Positions 28,701 to 38,851 of a stretch of DNA of 64,000 bases are shown piece after piece. The DNA lies in assembly GCA_963697285.1 (NCBI GenBank), contig CAVONI010000001.1, positions 372,001 to 436,000 of the forward strand, written 5' to 3'. The notes beneath the pieces are model-generated. The model had not been told where the DNA came from and made no database searches. It saw only the letters and a program-made list of their open reading frames with translations. The stretch's first letter is position 1; each line of letters starts with the position of its first letter. The position numbers were made by a program, and so were the translations under genes. Origin of the DNA: JAEUQQ01 sp963697285 (GTDB lineage: Bacteria; Acidobacteriota; Vicinamibacteria; Vicinamibacterales; JAFNAJ01).

Positions 28701-31700
28701 CGACGTCGCAGGTCACGAACAACACCGCGACCATCTACACCGATCTGAGCTACGACGGCCAGACCGCCAATACGGTGATCGCGCTCGTCGGCCTGAGCCG
28801 CGTGTCGGGTGTCGTCGTGGACGGCAACGGCAACGCGCTGCCGCGGCCCGTCAACGTGCAACTGACCGGCTCGCCGGCGACCGGCTGTGACGGTGACTGT
28901 TTCGGCGCCACCGACGCCTCGGGCAACTTCTCGTTCGTCAACCTCGCCGCGCGGACGTTCACGATCACCGCGACCGATCCCGTGACCGGGTTGCGCGGAT
29001 CGATCGGCGACCAGATCACCCCCGGTGCCAACCGCACCGGCTTGCGCATCGTGCTCGAGCCGGCAGGCAGCGTGGGTGGGACGGTCACGTTCCCCGACGG
29101 TTCGCCTGCCCCGAACATCGTCGCCGAGCTCGTGCGCGGGGCGACGCGCTTGTTTGCCGAGACCGGCGCCGACGGGCGCTTCTCGTTCCCGACCGTGTCG
29201 CTGGCCCAGCCACGAACGTGGTCCGTGACGCTCAGCGATCCCATCGGGCCGGGCCTGGCCAGGCGCACCTTCTCGATCGACGGTCCCGTCGAACTCGGCT
29301 CGATCGTGCTCGACACGGCCCCGCCCGCGATCACGCAGATCGTTCCCGCCAACGGCGCGACCGGCGTGCCGCTGAACAGCGAGATCGTGATGACCTTCAG
29401 TGAGGCCCTCGATCTCGCCACGGTCAACACGGCCAACATCCTCGTCCGCGATGCCGACGGGCCGGTTGCCGGCACCGTCACGGTGACGGACGGCGACAAG
29501 CGCGTCACGTTCCGGCCGCTGTCGGCCATGCGTGATCAGACCCGCTACACGGTCAGCGTCGAGGGCGTCGAGGATCGCCTCGACAAGGTGATGACGCCGT
29601 TCACGTCGGCGTTCACGACCATCGACATCACGGCGCCGACCACCGTTGACATCTCGCCGCTCCCGAATGCCAGCGGCGTGACGATCTACGCGGCCATGCG
29701 CGTCAAGTACAACGAACCGATCGATCCGGCCCGCTACGCCGGCGCGCCGATTGCGCTGACGCTCAACAACGTCGCCATCGACGGTCGCATCGACTACGCG
29801 CTCGGCAACACGGTCGTCGTGTTCTCGCCGAACCGCCCGCTCAGCGAGGACCTCGCCTACCAGCTCGTGATCCAGGCCGCGACCGACCCGGCCGGCAACC
29901 GGCAGGCACAGGGCACGTCGTTCACGTTCACGACGACCGACCGCACACCGCCGACCATCCTCAGCCTCGTTCCCGACGGCGGCAGCAGCGTCATCGAGAA
30001 CGCGGTGAAGCGCGTGGTGGCGAGCACCGGGAGTGCCGACGTCTCGTTCGTCGACTTCTTCATCAACGGCGTGCCCGCGGCTGTCGCGCGCACGGCGCCG
30101 TTCGCGCTGTCGTTCCAGGCCATCCCATCGTTCGGGCGCCCCGGCGACCAGGTCCGGATCGGCGCCATTGCGACCGACACGTCGGGCAACCGCGGCATCG
30201 TGCCCGTCGAGACGACGATCACCGTGACGCCCGACCAGGTGCCTGGCGTGGCGATCACCGCGCCGGCCACGAACATCAGTGCGCGCAACGGCGATCGCGT
30301 GACGGTGACCGTGCGGGCGACAGATGACCTCGGTGTCGCGCAGATCGGCTATCGCGCCAACACCGGCGACACGCGCACCGCGGGTTCGATCGCGGTGGCG
30401 CCTGGCCTGCTCGATCGCAGCGAGACGTTCGCCTTCGACGTGCCGGCGTCGGTCATCCCGGGAACGACATTCACCATCGACGCGACCGCCCAGGATTCCA
30501 AGGGTCAGCTCACGCAGGCCACGCCAATCACTGTCACCGTGCTCGACGCCGTCAAGCCGACCGTCCAGATCACCGGGGTGACCACGGGCGATCGCGTGCG
30601 TCCGGGGCGGACCGTGACCGCTGTGGTCGTGGCCTCGGATCCGGGCAAGGTGGCTTCGATCGGCTTCACCGCCACCGGCGCCGCCGTGGCGAGCGAGACG
30701 CGCACGATCACGCCCGCGCAGGCGTCAGTCGCCTCGTCGTTCACGTTCACGGTCGATCCAGGTGCAGCGCCGACGGATCGCGTGTTCCTCGACGCGTTCG
30801 CCATCGACGTCGCCGGCAACCGCGCCGAGGCAGGCCGCATCATCCTGCCGATCGCCGACGCCGTGCCGCCGACCGTGACGCTTCGCACGCTGGACGGACG
30901 GCTCGACATGGTGCCCGGACGCTCGTTCAGCATCGTGACCGATGCCCAGGACGAGATCGGTGTCACCCGGATCTCGTTGTCGGGCACCGGCGCCTTCGCG
31001 TTCAGTGACGCGAAGTCGATTTCGCCTGCGCTCGGGTCAGTGTCGGCCACCTTCGTCGTCAACGTGCCCGCGACGGTCGTCAACGGTCAGTCGTTGACGT
31101 TGACCGCCCGTTCGGTCGACTTGTCGGGCAACGTGAGCACTGCGGCGACGCTGACGCTGACGGCCCGTTCACTGTCGGACGTCACGCTGCCTCCGTCTGC
31201 GCTCCTGCTGGCGGGCGACACCTCGACCATCACCATCGAGATCCCGACGGCTGCGGCCGTCGGCGGCCTGCGCATCGACCTCTCGAGCCAGGACGCGAAC
31301 ATCGCGACGGTGCCTGCCTCGGTGGTCATCCCTGCGGGTGCGACATCGGAGACGTTCGCCCTGGTGGGCATTAGCGGCGGCACGACCACCGTCAACGCGG
31401 CCATCGACAGCGTGCAGCGCACCTCGATGACGGTCACGGTGCGCGGCGGCGTGGTGCGCGGCCGCGTGCTCGACACCAGCTTCCAGCCCGTTGAAGGTGC
31501 GCGTGTCACGGTCTCGGGCAACAACGTCGTGACGACGACCTCGAGCGCCGACGGTGGGTTCTTCGTCGAGGGCGTCTCGGGTGCTGGTTTCACAGGCCGC
31601 GACATCGTGGCCCGCGTGTTCGACGACGCCACCGATCGGCTCGGCGTGGGCAGCGGCACGTTCAACGTGGCGAACGGATTCGTGAACCTGGCCGACATCA

Positions 31701-32335
31701 TCCTGTTGCCGGCGGGCACGTTCGTCGTGACGACCCGTGACCAGGCAGCCGCTGCGACGGGCGCGGGCGTGCGCGTGGATCTTCACCGCGCAAGCAACGG
31801 ACAGGTCGGCGACCTGCTGGCAACGGCCTTCACCGACGTCCAGAGCGTGGCGCGGTTCGACCTCGTGGCCCCCGGGGCGTACTTCCTCTTGTCGAGCGAC
31901 ACGAACGGCAATCGAGGGCGAGCGTCGGGATCGATCGCCACGACGGGTGCCGAAGTGCCCGTGACGGTCACCTACCTTGGGCGTGGAACCGTGCAAGGCA
32001 CCGTGCGTGACTCGTCAAACGCTGTTGTCGCGAACGCCGGCGTGCGCCTGAATGCGTCGAGCATCTTCGGGAACGCGCCGGAGCGCACGATGACGGCGGG
32101 CACCGATGGCACCTTCAGCTTCACGGGGGTCTTCGTCGGGGCGTTCTCTGTCAGCGCGACCGATCCGATCTCGCAAACGACCGGCGGCACCAGCGGGTCA
32201 GTGGCGCAGCACAACGAGACGGTGACGGCCGACATCAGCCTGACACCGTTCACCAACCTGCAGGGCACGGTGTTCCGCGCAGACGGCGTGACGCCGGCAG
32301 GCGCCGGCGTTGTCGTGACCGCGCAGTTCTGCTCG
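22754..32335 (+). CDS. Giant exported carboxypeptidase-regulatory-like repeat protein, type C copy 1 (C1), segment 1 of 3
   Basis: First 3194 codons of one gene, 22754-38079, whose frame breaks at 32336 and about 37281; restored length is about 5107 residues. ATG 22754 has GGGGAGG 8 nt upstream overlapping the foldase stop; ATG 22808 would give a tidier signal peptide (MRRHTPYAWLRGL...AASA). A conserved N-terminal region of about 960 residues, shared with C2, includes a PPIPGVVVIPGDI core and an Asp-rich GPDGKLGTGDD turn that may bind calcium. Thirteen carboxypeptidase-regulatory-like beta sandwiches follow (about 25636-29290, GxVxxxDGxPxxGAxV pattern), then two SbsA-type Ig domains (29305-29940), Ig-like domains (29950-31440) and four more regulatory-like domains. 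No peptidase is attached. Probably extracellular. In its own frame the segment runs on out of phase to a stop at 32431. Confidence 0.8.
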
Positions 32336-32336
32336 G

Positions 32337-35300
32337 TACTACGGCTGCTTCTTCACCACGTCGACGAACGAGCAAGGGGTCTACAGGTTCAACTTCCTGC
32401 CGCTGGCCGGCTACACGATCACGGCGAGTGATGCCGCCACGCGGTCGCTGGCACGGACGACGGCTCAACTGTTCGTGAACGGCGCAACGCCCACGGTGAA
32501 CCTCACGTTCGCGGCCCAGGGCTCGCTCAACGTGCTGGTGACCGACAGCAACGACACCGCAGTCGCCGGTGCCAGCGTCTCGATCAGCGCCAGCAACGGC
32601 AACGTGTCAGACAACCTGTCGGCCACGACGGGCGCCAACGGGCGCGTCGTCGTCGAACACGTGCTGGCCGGCAGCATCGCGGTGAGCGCCACGCAGGGCG
32701 GACTGTCGGGGTCTGCGTCAACGACCCTCGCGGCCGACCAGGTGAGCGACGTCACCGTGAAGTTGCAGCCGACCGCGACGATCACGGGGACCATCTTCCT
32801 GCCCAACGGCCAGTCGCCGGCCACGTCGGGCAGCCTGCGCGTCAGGCAGGACAACGTCTATCCGTACGCCGAGTTCGTGTTCAACCTTGCCACCGCCACC
32901 GACGGCGTGTATCGGTTCGAGCGGCTCCCGCTCGGCACCTACACGCTGAGGGTGTACGACGCGAAGGGGCAGTTCAGGGCTATCGCACGGGACATCGGCC
33001 TCGAGACCAACAACGAGGTCGAGACACGCGACCTCTCGTTCGTCGGCCTCGGCACCGTTGCCGGGAGGGTCGTCAACCCAGATGGCTCGAGCGCCTCGGG
33101 GATCGGTGTCGTCGTGCAGAGCCTGGTGTCGGACTTCGGCTTGACGCGGTACGCGTCGGCCGACGGGGCCGGCAACTACGAAGCCCTGAACGTGCCCGTC
33201 GGGACGGTGGTCGCGACGGCCCAGACAGGCGCCCTGATCGGAGAGCGGCGGTCGCGGCTGGCGCAGGACGGCGAGACGCTCGTGCTCGACATCCTGCTCG
33301 AGAACAACGCCATCAGCCTGCCGACGACGCTCTACGATGCGAATGCGGGCCCGTACGACGTGCAGCAGAACGGGGCGATGCACGACGGTCATACGAGCGT
33401 GTTCCGGGGAGACTACGCCAGCAACGTGGGTGCGTCGCAGTTGACGATCACTCGCAACGGCACGCCCGAGGCCTTCGCGGGCGCGAGCTTCGGGACCTTC
33501 GAGCAGCAGCGCCGCGAAGTCGTCATCCGGCAGGAGAACGTGAACGGCGTCGCGGTGACGCGCAAGGTGTTCGTGCCGGCGACGGGCTACTTCGCTCGTT
33601 ACCTCGATGTGCTGACGAACACGTCGAGCGAGCCGGTCACGGTCGATGTCAAGCTGACGACGAACTACCGCGCTCCGTATTGCTGCTCGGTCAACCTCGT
33701 GACGACGTCGAGCGGCGACCGGTTGGCGACGGTTGCGGATCGGTGGGTCGTGCTCGACGACTCCTACGACCAGGATCCGTACGAGTCGTACCAGGGACCT
33801 TCGACCGCCGTGGTCTTCGGCGATGCAAACGGCCTCGATGCCCCCGATGAGGTCGGCGTCGTGCTCAACAACCCGGGTCGCCTCATGACGACCTGGCAGC
33901 AAGTCACGATCCCAGCGGGCGCGACGGTGGCGTACCTGTCGTTCGTGTCGCAGCAGGCCAACCAGAACGCCGCACGGCGCACGGCCGAACGGCTGGTGCA
34001 GTTGCCGCCAGAGGCCCTCGACGGGCTGAGCAGCACCGAACTGGCGGCCATCGTGAACTTCGTGACGCCGGCCGACGGCGTGGGCACGGTGACGCCGCTG
34101 CCCGTGCTGACCGGCGTCGTGACTGGCACGGTCTTCGAGGGCGACGGCGTCACGCTCGCGAGCAACGCGACGGTCACCTACCAGAGTGACAGTCCCTTCT
34201 TCAACCGGCGGATCAACGTGGCGGCCAACGAACTCGGGGCATTCGAGGTCCGCGGGCTCGCCAGCGGGCAGCTTCCCGTCCCGGTCGATGGCTTCAAGTT
34301 GCAGGCGCGCCACGCGAACAACTCGGTCACGAGTCCGATGGTGCCTGGCACGTTCGCAGCCGGCGAGACGGCGGCCACGCGCGACGTGACGTTCACCGGA
34401 TTCGGGGTCATCGACGTCACCGCGACGCGGCGTGACGGCACGCCTATCGCGGGGATGTACGTCTACGTCAACAGCGGCCCGCAGGGCGGCGGCAACTACA
34501 CCAACGCCGAGGGCCGCGTCGTGTTCGGAGGCATGCGTCCGGGGACCTACCAGCTCTACGGCGAAACCTCGCATCAGTACGGCACAGGCGCCCGGCTCGA
34601 GACGACGCCGCTCACCCTCGTGGCCGGCCAGCACCAGGTGGTCGCGTACCAGTTGGAGCCGACGGGCACGCTCACCATCACCGTCCTCGATGGCGATGGC
34701 AACCCCGCTCCCAACACGTACGTCAACGTCTACAGCACCGCGCGGAATTTCAGCCGGGGCTCCAACACCGATGCCCTCGGTGTCGTCTCGCACGACCAGA
34801 TGCCCGTCGGCAGCTACGTGGTCTACGGAAGCGAGCCGCTGTCGGGTTACCAGTCGCAGGTGACAGCCGATGTGGCCGCCGATACCGCCAACGCCGTGAC
34901 GTTGAGGTTCGTTGCCCTCGGCTCGGTCACCGTGCAGGTGCTGCGGTCGAGTGGCGCAGCTGCAGCGGGTGTGTATGTCTACATGCAGTCGTCAGGGTTC
35001 TACGCCGACAGTCGAACCAACGCCAACGGGCTTGTCACGTTCTCGAACGTGCCGGTGGGCGTGCCCCTCACCCTGAACGCCTATCTCGAGTCCAACTCCA
35101 ACCTGCGTGTTGCGACCCCCTATACCCAGGTGAGCCGCGACGCGGCGACGACGTCGGTGACGCTGCCGCCCTATGGCGCGATCACCGGCCTGAACACGAC
35201 GGCAACGGGAGGCCTGGTGGCGAACCGGTGCCAGGTGTACGTGTCGGGCACCAACTACAGCAGCAACGCCTGCACGAATGCGCTGGGCGTCTACCGCCTC

Positions 35301-37280
35301 GACGGCGTTCCGGCGGGCGTGCCGCTGACGATGACGGTCTACGACAACAACTACAACTACCAGAAGCGGTACCAGGTGCAACTGGGCGCCGACGGCGAGG
35401 AACTGACCAAGGACGTGGCACAGCCGGCGATAGGGACGGCCCTCCTGACGGTCAGGCAGGGCGACGGAACGCCGTTGGCGAACGTACGCATCGAGTACAA
35501 CCACGAGACCCAGGGCTACTTCTCGTATCGTGGGAACACCAACGCGTCGGGGCAGTTCACCATCACGAACGTGGTCGAGGGCGCGTTCACGATCCGGATC
35601 CGGAACAGCAGCAACACGTTCACGCTGGCGCAGCGTGATCTCGCCATGCTGGCGTCAGGGCACGGCGTCACGGTGCCCTACGACATCACCGTGAACACGT
35701 TCACCGGCACCGTCTCGGGCACGGTCACGCTGAAGGACGGCGTCACGCCGACGACCGGCGTCACCGTCGAACTGCGCGTCGCGTCCGACAACGGCCTGCT
35801 GACCTCGACCTCCGCGGCAGCCAATGGCGCGTTCTCGTTCGCCAACGTGACGATGCCCGACGGTGGCTTCTCGTTGCAGGCCTCCTGGCAACGCGATTCG
35901 CAGGTGCGCGCCACGCCACAACTCGTCCAGTTGACCGCCGGTGGTCAGACACAGACGACGACCGTGGTCATGCCGCTCGTGATGGGCACGGTCGAGGGCC
36001 AGGTGACCTCCGGGCCGGATCGCACGCCAGTGTCGGGTGTGCAGATGTACCTGTATTCATCGCCCAACTACGGCTACATCAACGGCGTCGTCACCGACGC
36101 CGACGGTCGCTATGCCTTCAGCCAGGTGATGAGCGAGGGCTTCAACCTCAGGCTGAACCTCCAGGGCGTCAGGGGCGGGCAGCTTCGCGCCGACGGGCGG
36201 TCGCTCGACCCGGTGACGCATCGCGCAACGGTTGACTTCGTGGTCGAGGAGCTCGTGGGTCGCGTCAGCGGCACCCTGACAGCCATGGACGGCACGACGC
36301 CGATCAGCTACGCATCGGTCGAGTTGATGGCGCCGTGCGGTGCAGGCGACGAGTGCGACATTGGCGAGTACGTCTATCGCACGTCGTTCAGCGTGAACAG
36401 CGCTGGCGCCTACAACCTTGCTGCCGTCGCCATTTCGGATGGCTCCGTGTTCAGGGTGCACTCGCCGAGCCGGTACGAAATCCGGCACGACGTGCCCGTC
36501 GCCTTCGCCCAGGCGGGCGAGCAACTGGTGTTCAACATGGCGGTGCCGTTCAGCGTGGTCTCGGGAACGGTGACGTTCAGCAATGGAAGCCCCGTCCAGA
36601 ATCCGAATGTGTTCGGGACGTCGTCGAACGGCACGACGCAGTCCACGATCAACGACTCGCAGGGGCGATACCGCATCTACTCGATGCCGGCGGGCGACTT
36701 CACGCTGACCGCCAACGACAACAACTCGGGGCTGTCGAGCACAGTGGAGGCGTCGCTGGCGTCCGCAGACGAGGTCAAGGTCATCGACCTCGTGATGCCG
36801 CCCTCGAACGACATCGTCGTGACCGCGCTGGGTCCGGACGGCACGCAGTTGTTCAACAGGTACTTCTGCGTGGCCGTGCAGAGCGCCAGGCTCTCGTACT
36901 ACCGGGACGAGTGCGATGACAGCGCCACGGGGAGCATCACCATGGCCAACGTCCCACTCGGCGTGATCCATGCCCAGGCGTACTACTACGACAACGTCCT
37001 GAGGCAGGATCAGTACGCGTCGGTGGTGGCCGACGTGGCCGCAAGCCCGACCCCGTTCCCGGTGCAGGTCAGCTACGCGACTGCCACGCGCAGCAACCTC
37101 CAGGTGACGGTGCTCAACGCCGACGGCACGGCCACGAGCGACAACGGCTGGGTCTACGTCTACCCGTTCGGGGCTCCGGGTCCCCTGGGCTACGACGACA
37201 TCTACAAGGACATGGATGTCGAGGGCAAGGCCGCGTTCACCAGCCTGCCGCCCGGGCCGGCTCGCGTCGAAGTCGAGTAC
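32337..37280 (+). CDS. C1 segment 2 of 3 (carboxypeptidase-regulatory-like repeats)
   Basis: This frame resumes C1 at a codon pair Tyr-Tyr (32337) after one surplus base, and stays coding until about 37280; the open frame then continues meaninglessly to a stop at 37730. The first in-frame start (GTG 32475) has no ribosome site, so it is not an independent gene. It encodes 1648 residues: about fifteen carboxypeptidase-regulatory-like beta sandwiches interrupted at 33313-34080 by an unrecognised 250-residue domain that recurs at the C1 C-terminus and in C2. Many strands have the Tyr-Val-Tyr pattern typical of extracellular prealbumin-like folds. Homology to C2 crosses the break point smoothly, which shows that segments 1 and 2 belong to one protein. 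Confidence 0.75.
33313..34080 (+). other. Unrecognised 250-residue domain, copy 1 (in C1 middle)
   Basis: The stretch starts near LPTTLYDANAGPYDVQ, contains VTRKVFVPATGYFARYLDV in its centre and closes with LPPEALDGLSSTELAAIVNF. The same order of motifs occurs in C2 (63157-63930) and, more divergent, at the C1 C-terminus (37372-38076). It looks like a large beta-sandwich; I do not recognise a named family. Confidence 0.6.
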
Positions 37281-37281
37281 C

Positions 37282-38079
37282 TACAACCAGTCGCTCGGCG
37301 ACTACGAAGTCGCGGTCGAACCGCTCGTGCTGATGCCGGGCGAGACGACGCAGCTGACACTGCGCCTCGGGACCGGCGCCTACACCGAGTACGACCTGAC
37401 CGGCGACGACGGGTTCACCTATACGATCGACTCGGAAGGCGAGCTCGACACGTCCAACGAGGGTGCCTACTCGTCGGTCTTCTCCTCGAACATGGAGGTG
37501 GAGATCAACGACGACTACGCCTGTTGCCAGTACATGGTGAAGCTGGCACAGTCGGGTCGCGAGGTGCAGTTCGGGCCCTCGTTCAACGACGCCTCGGTCA
37601 TCACGTACCGCAAGATCTACTCGCCGACGGAAGGCGGCTTCGTGCGGTACTTCGACACGTTCACCAACATCCTGCCGTACGAGCGCGTCATCGAGGTGCT
37701 CTACTACCAGCGGTTCTACGACACGGCTGATCTCGCGTTCGTCGACAACGTCAAGGGGGCGTTCACGGCGGTAATGGTGGACTATCCGACAGGGGCTGTT
37801 GGGGGCATCGTGACGCACGGCGCCGGGAACGTGACCGCCGCCGAGGGGCACGATCCGTCGGTTCCCGTCAGCAATTACCGGACCACCTACCGCTTCCGTC
37901 TGCGGGTGCCGGCGTATGGCACCGTCGCCCTGCTGCACTTCGCGTCGCAGCGTGGACCGACCGACCTCGCGGCCCTGCAGACGCAACTGCTGGTATTGCA
38001 GGACCTGACAGATCCCAGGGCGCTCTTCGGGCTCACGGCAGCCGAGAAGGCGCAGATCAAGAACTTCATCATCCCCTGA
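37282..38079 (+). CDS. C1 segment 3 of 3 (C-terminal domain)
   Basis: The true end of C1: 265 residues in the frame one base on from segment 2. The join is seen because STYNQSLGDYEVAVEPLVL continues the last regulatory-like sandwich, while the old frame turns Arg-rich. A start at 37216 in this frame would begin out of phase inside segment 2 and is not credible. The final about 235 residues are a divergent copy of the unrecognised domain seen at 33313-34080: TYRKIYSPTEGGFVRYFD matches VTRKVFVPATGYFARYLD, and the end LFGLTAAEKAQIKNFIIP matches DGLSSTELAAIVNF. A CC pair at ACCQYMV could form a disulfide. There is no membrane anchor or sorting signal. The thioredoxin-like gene starts 25 bp later. 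Confidence 0.75.
   Translation, partial: YNQSLGDYEVAVEPLVLMPGETTQLTLRLGTGAYTEYDLTGDDGFTYTIDSEGELDTSNEGAYSSVFSSNMEVEINDDYACCQYMVKLAQSGREVQFGPSFNDASVITYRKIYSPTEGGFVRYFDTFTNILPYERVIEVLYYQRFYDTADLAFVDNVKGAFTAVMVDYPTGAVGGIVTHGAGNVTAAEGHDPSVPVSNYRTTYRFRLRVPAYGTVALLHFASQRGPTDLAALQTQLLVLQDLTDPRALFGLTAAEKAQIKNFIIP
37372..38076 (+). other. Unrecognised 250-residue domain, copy 2 (C1 C-terminus)
   Basis: Divergent copy that forms the very end of C1. The central Arg-Lys aromatic motif, the VALLHFASQR strand (compare VAYLSFVSQQ in copy 1) and the closing helix are kept. Its terminal location suggests a role in secretion, anchoring or capping. Confidence 0.5.
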
Positions 38080-38104
38080 TCGTGGGGACCGGAGACGACC
38101 AACC

Positions 38105-38608
38105 ATGGTGCAGACATTCCTGAAGCGCGCGGCGGCAGTGGCCGCCGCGAGCGTCGTCGCGGTGGCGGCCCTGCAGGCCATCGAACAGCGGCCGCTGCCG
38201 GCCTTCGAGGTCGTCAACGCGGCCGGCGAGGCGACACCGTCTGCCATGATGGGGCCGGGTGGCAAGTGGGTCCTGATCTACGTCGCTCCCGAATGCCGGA
38301 GCTGCCAGCGGTTGTTCATCGCCATGGAAGACTGGAATTCCGCGCCGCTGAATGCCGCAACGGTCGTGATGGTCCAGGGCGACCATGCGACGGCGCGGGC
38401 CTACGCGGCTGACCGGCTCCCGGCGGCGGTCGTTGGCACCCGCTGGTTTGCCGATGCGACCGGCGCGGGGCGCAAGGCGCTCCAGCTGAGCGGGTCGCCG
38501 GTGATCATCGGGATGCAGGACCAGCAGATCAAGTGGGCGCTCGCCGGGGTGCTCAACGATCCGGCGGCCCTCGAGTCGGCGCTGAGGACGTGGGTCGAAC
38601 AACCCTGA
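38105..38608 (+). CDS. Exported thioredoxin-like protein with CxxC motif
   Basis: The product is 167 residues. MVQTFLKRAAAVAAASVVAVAALQA is an uncleaved anchor or signal peptide. The core PAFEVVNAAG...KWVLIYVAPECRSCQRL is a TlpA/AhpC-TSA-like thioredoxin fold with the redox pair Cys64 and Cys67 (CRSC) and a cis-Pro loop SGSPVII (Pro132). GGAG lies about 10 nt before the ATG. Such proteins reduce, oxidise or isomerise disulfides outside the cytoplasm. It follows C1 by 25 bp, and both type A and type C giants contain conserved Cys pairs, so assisting their disulfide formation or repair is a reasonable inference. The fold is shorter than most TlpA proteins and lacks an obvious extra domain. A branched hairpin with six Ts follows, which would end the A1-foldase-C1-thioredoxin operon. 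Confidence 0.78.
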   Translation: MVQTFLKRAAAVAAASVVAVAALQAIEQRPLPAFEVVNAAGEATPSAMMGPGGKWVLIYVAPECRSCQRLFIAMEDWNSAPLNAATVVMVQGDHATARAYAADRLPAAVVGTRWFADATGAGRKALQLSGSPVIIGMQDQQIKWALAGVLNDPAALESALRTWVEQP

Positions 38609-38620
38609 CCGCCAACGCCG

Positions 38621-38702
38621 TGCAGCCGTGCGAGGGCCCCGCTGACGGCCCGCGTGTGCGATGTCGCACACCGCTCTCTACGGCTGCGCTGCATCATTTT
38701 TT
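38621..38702 (+). terminator. Branched hairpin with T-run, probable end of operon 1
   Basis: TGCAGC (621-626 of this kilobase) can pair with GCTGCA just before TCATTTTTT (T6 at 38697-38702); within it GTGTGCG-ATGT-CGCACAC (38654-38671) forms a second tight stem. The position after the thioredoxin-like gene and before A2 fits a terminator. Confidence 0.4.
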
Positions 38703-38721
38703 GCGTGCGAACGTCGTGAAC

Positions 38722-38752
38722 TTGGGCGACCATACCGCCCCAATCGTGTAAT
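38722..38752 (+). promoter_or_regulatory. Weak sigma-70-like promoter for A2
   Basis: TTGGGC (38722-38727) and TGTAAT (38747-38752) are spaced 19 bp, about 100 bp before the A2 start. The match is modest, but it is the only promoter-like pair in the 243-bp gap after the terminator. Confidence 0.3.
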
Positions 38753-38851
38753 CGAGGCGTCTGCGCCCGCCCTGCCGCGAACGTGGCAGGAGTGTACGCG
38801 GATCGTGGCCGGGAACCACGCGGGACGTCCCCGCCTCTTCCCTCGTGCTCG

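Noticed and set aside
25166..28861. 1231-codon open frame on the minus strand opposite C1
   Set aside because: The translation is Arg/His/Asp/Ala-rich with no domain, and it is antisense to a well-supported domain protein. Such long antisense frames arise from strong G/C bias at third codon positions.
32300..37300. Programmed +1 ribosomal frameshifting as the default explanation for the C1 breaks
   Set aside because: The break points share no slippery sequence, rare codon or downstream structure that I can see; sequencing error or recent mutation is simpler. Kept only as a testable alternative.
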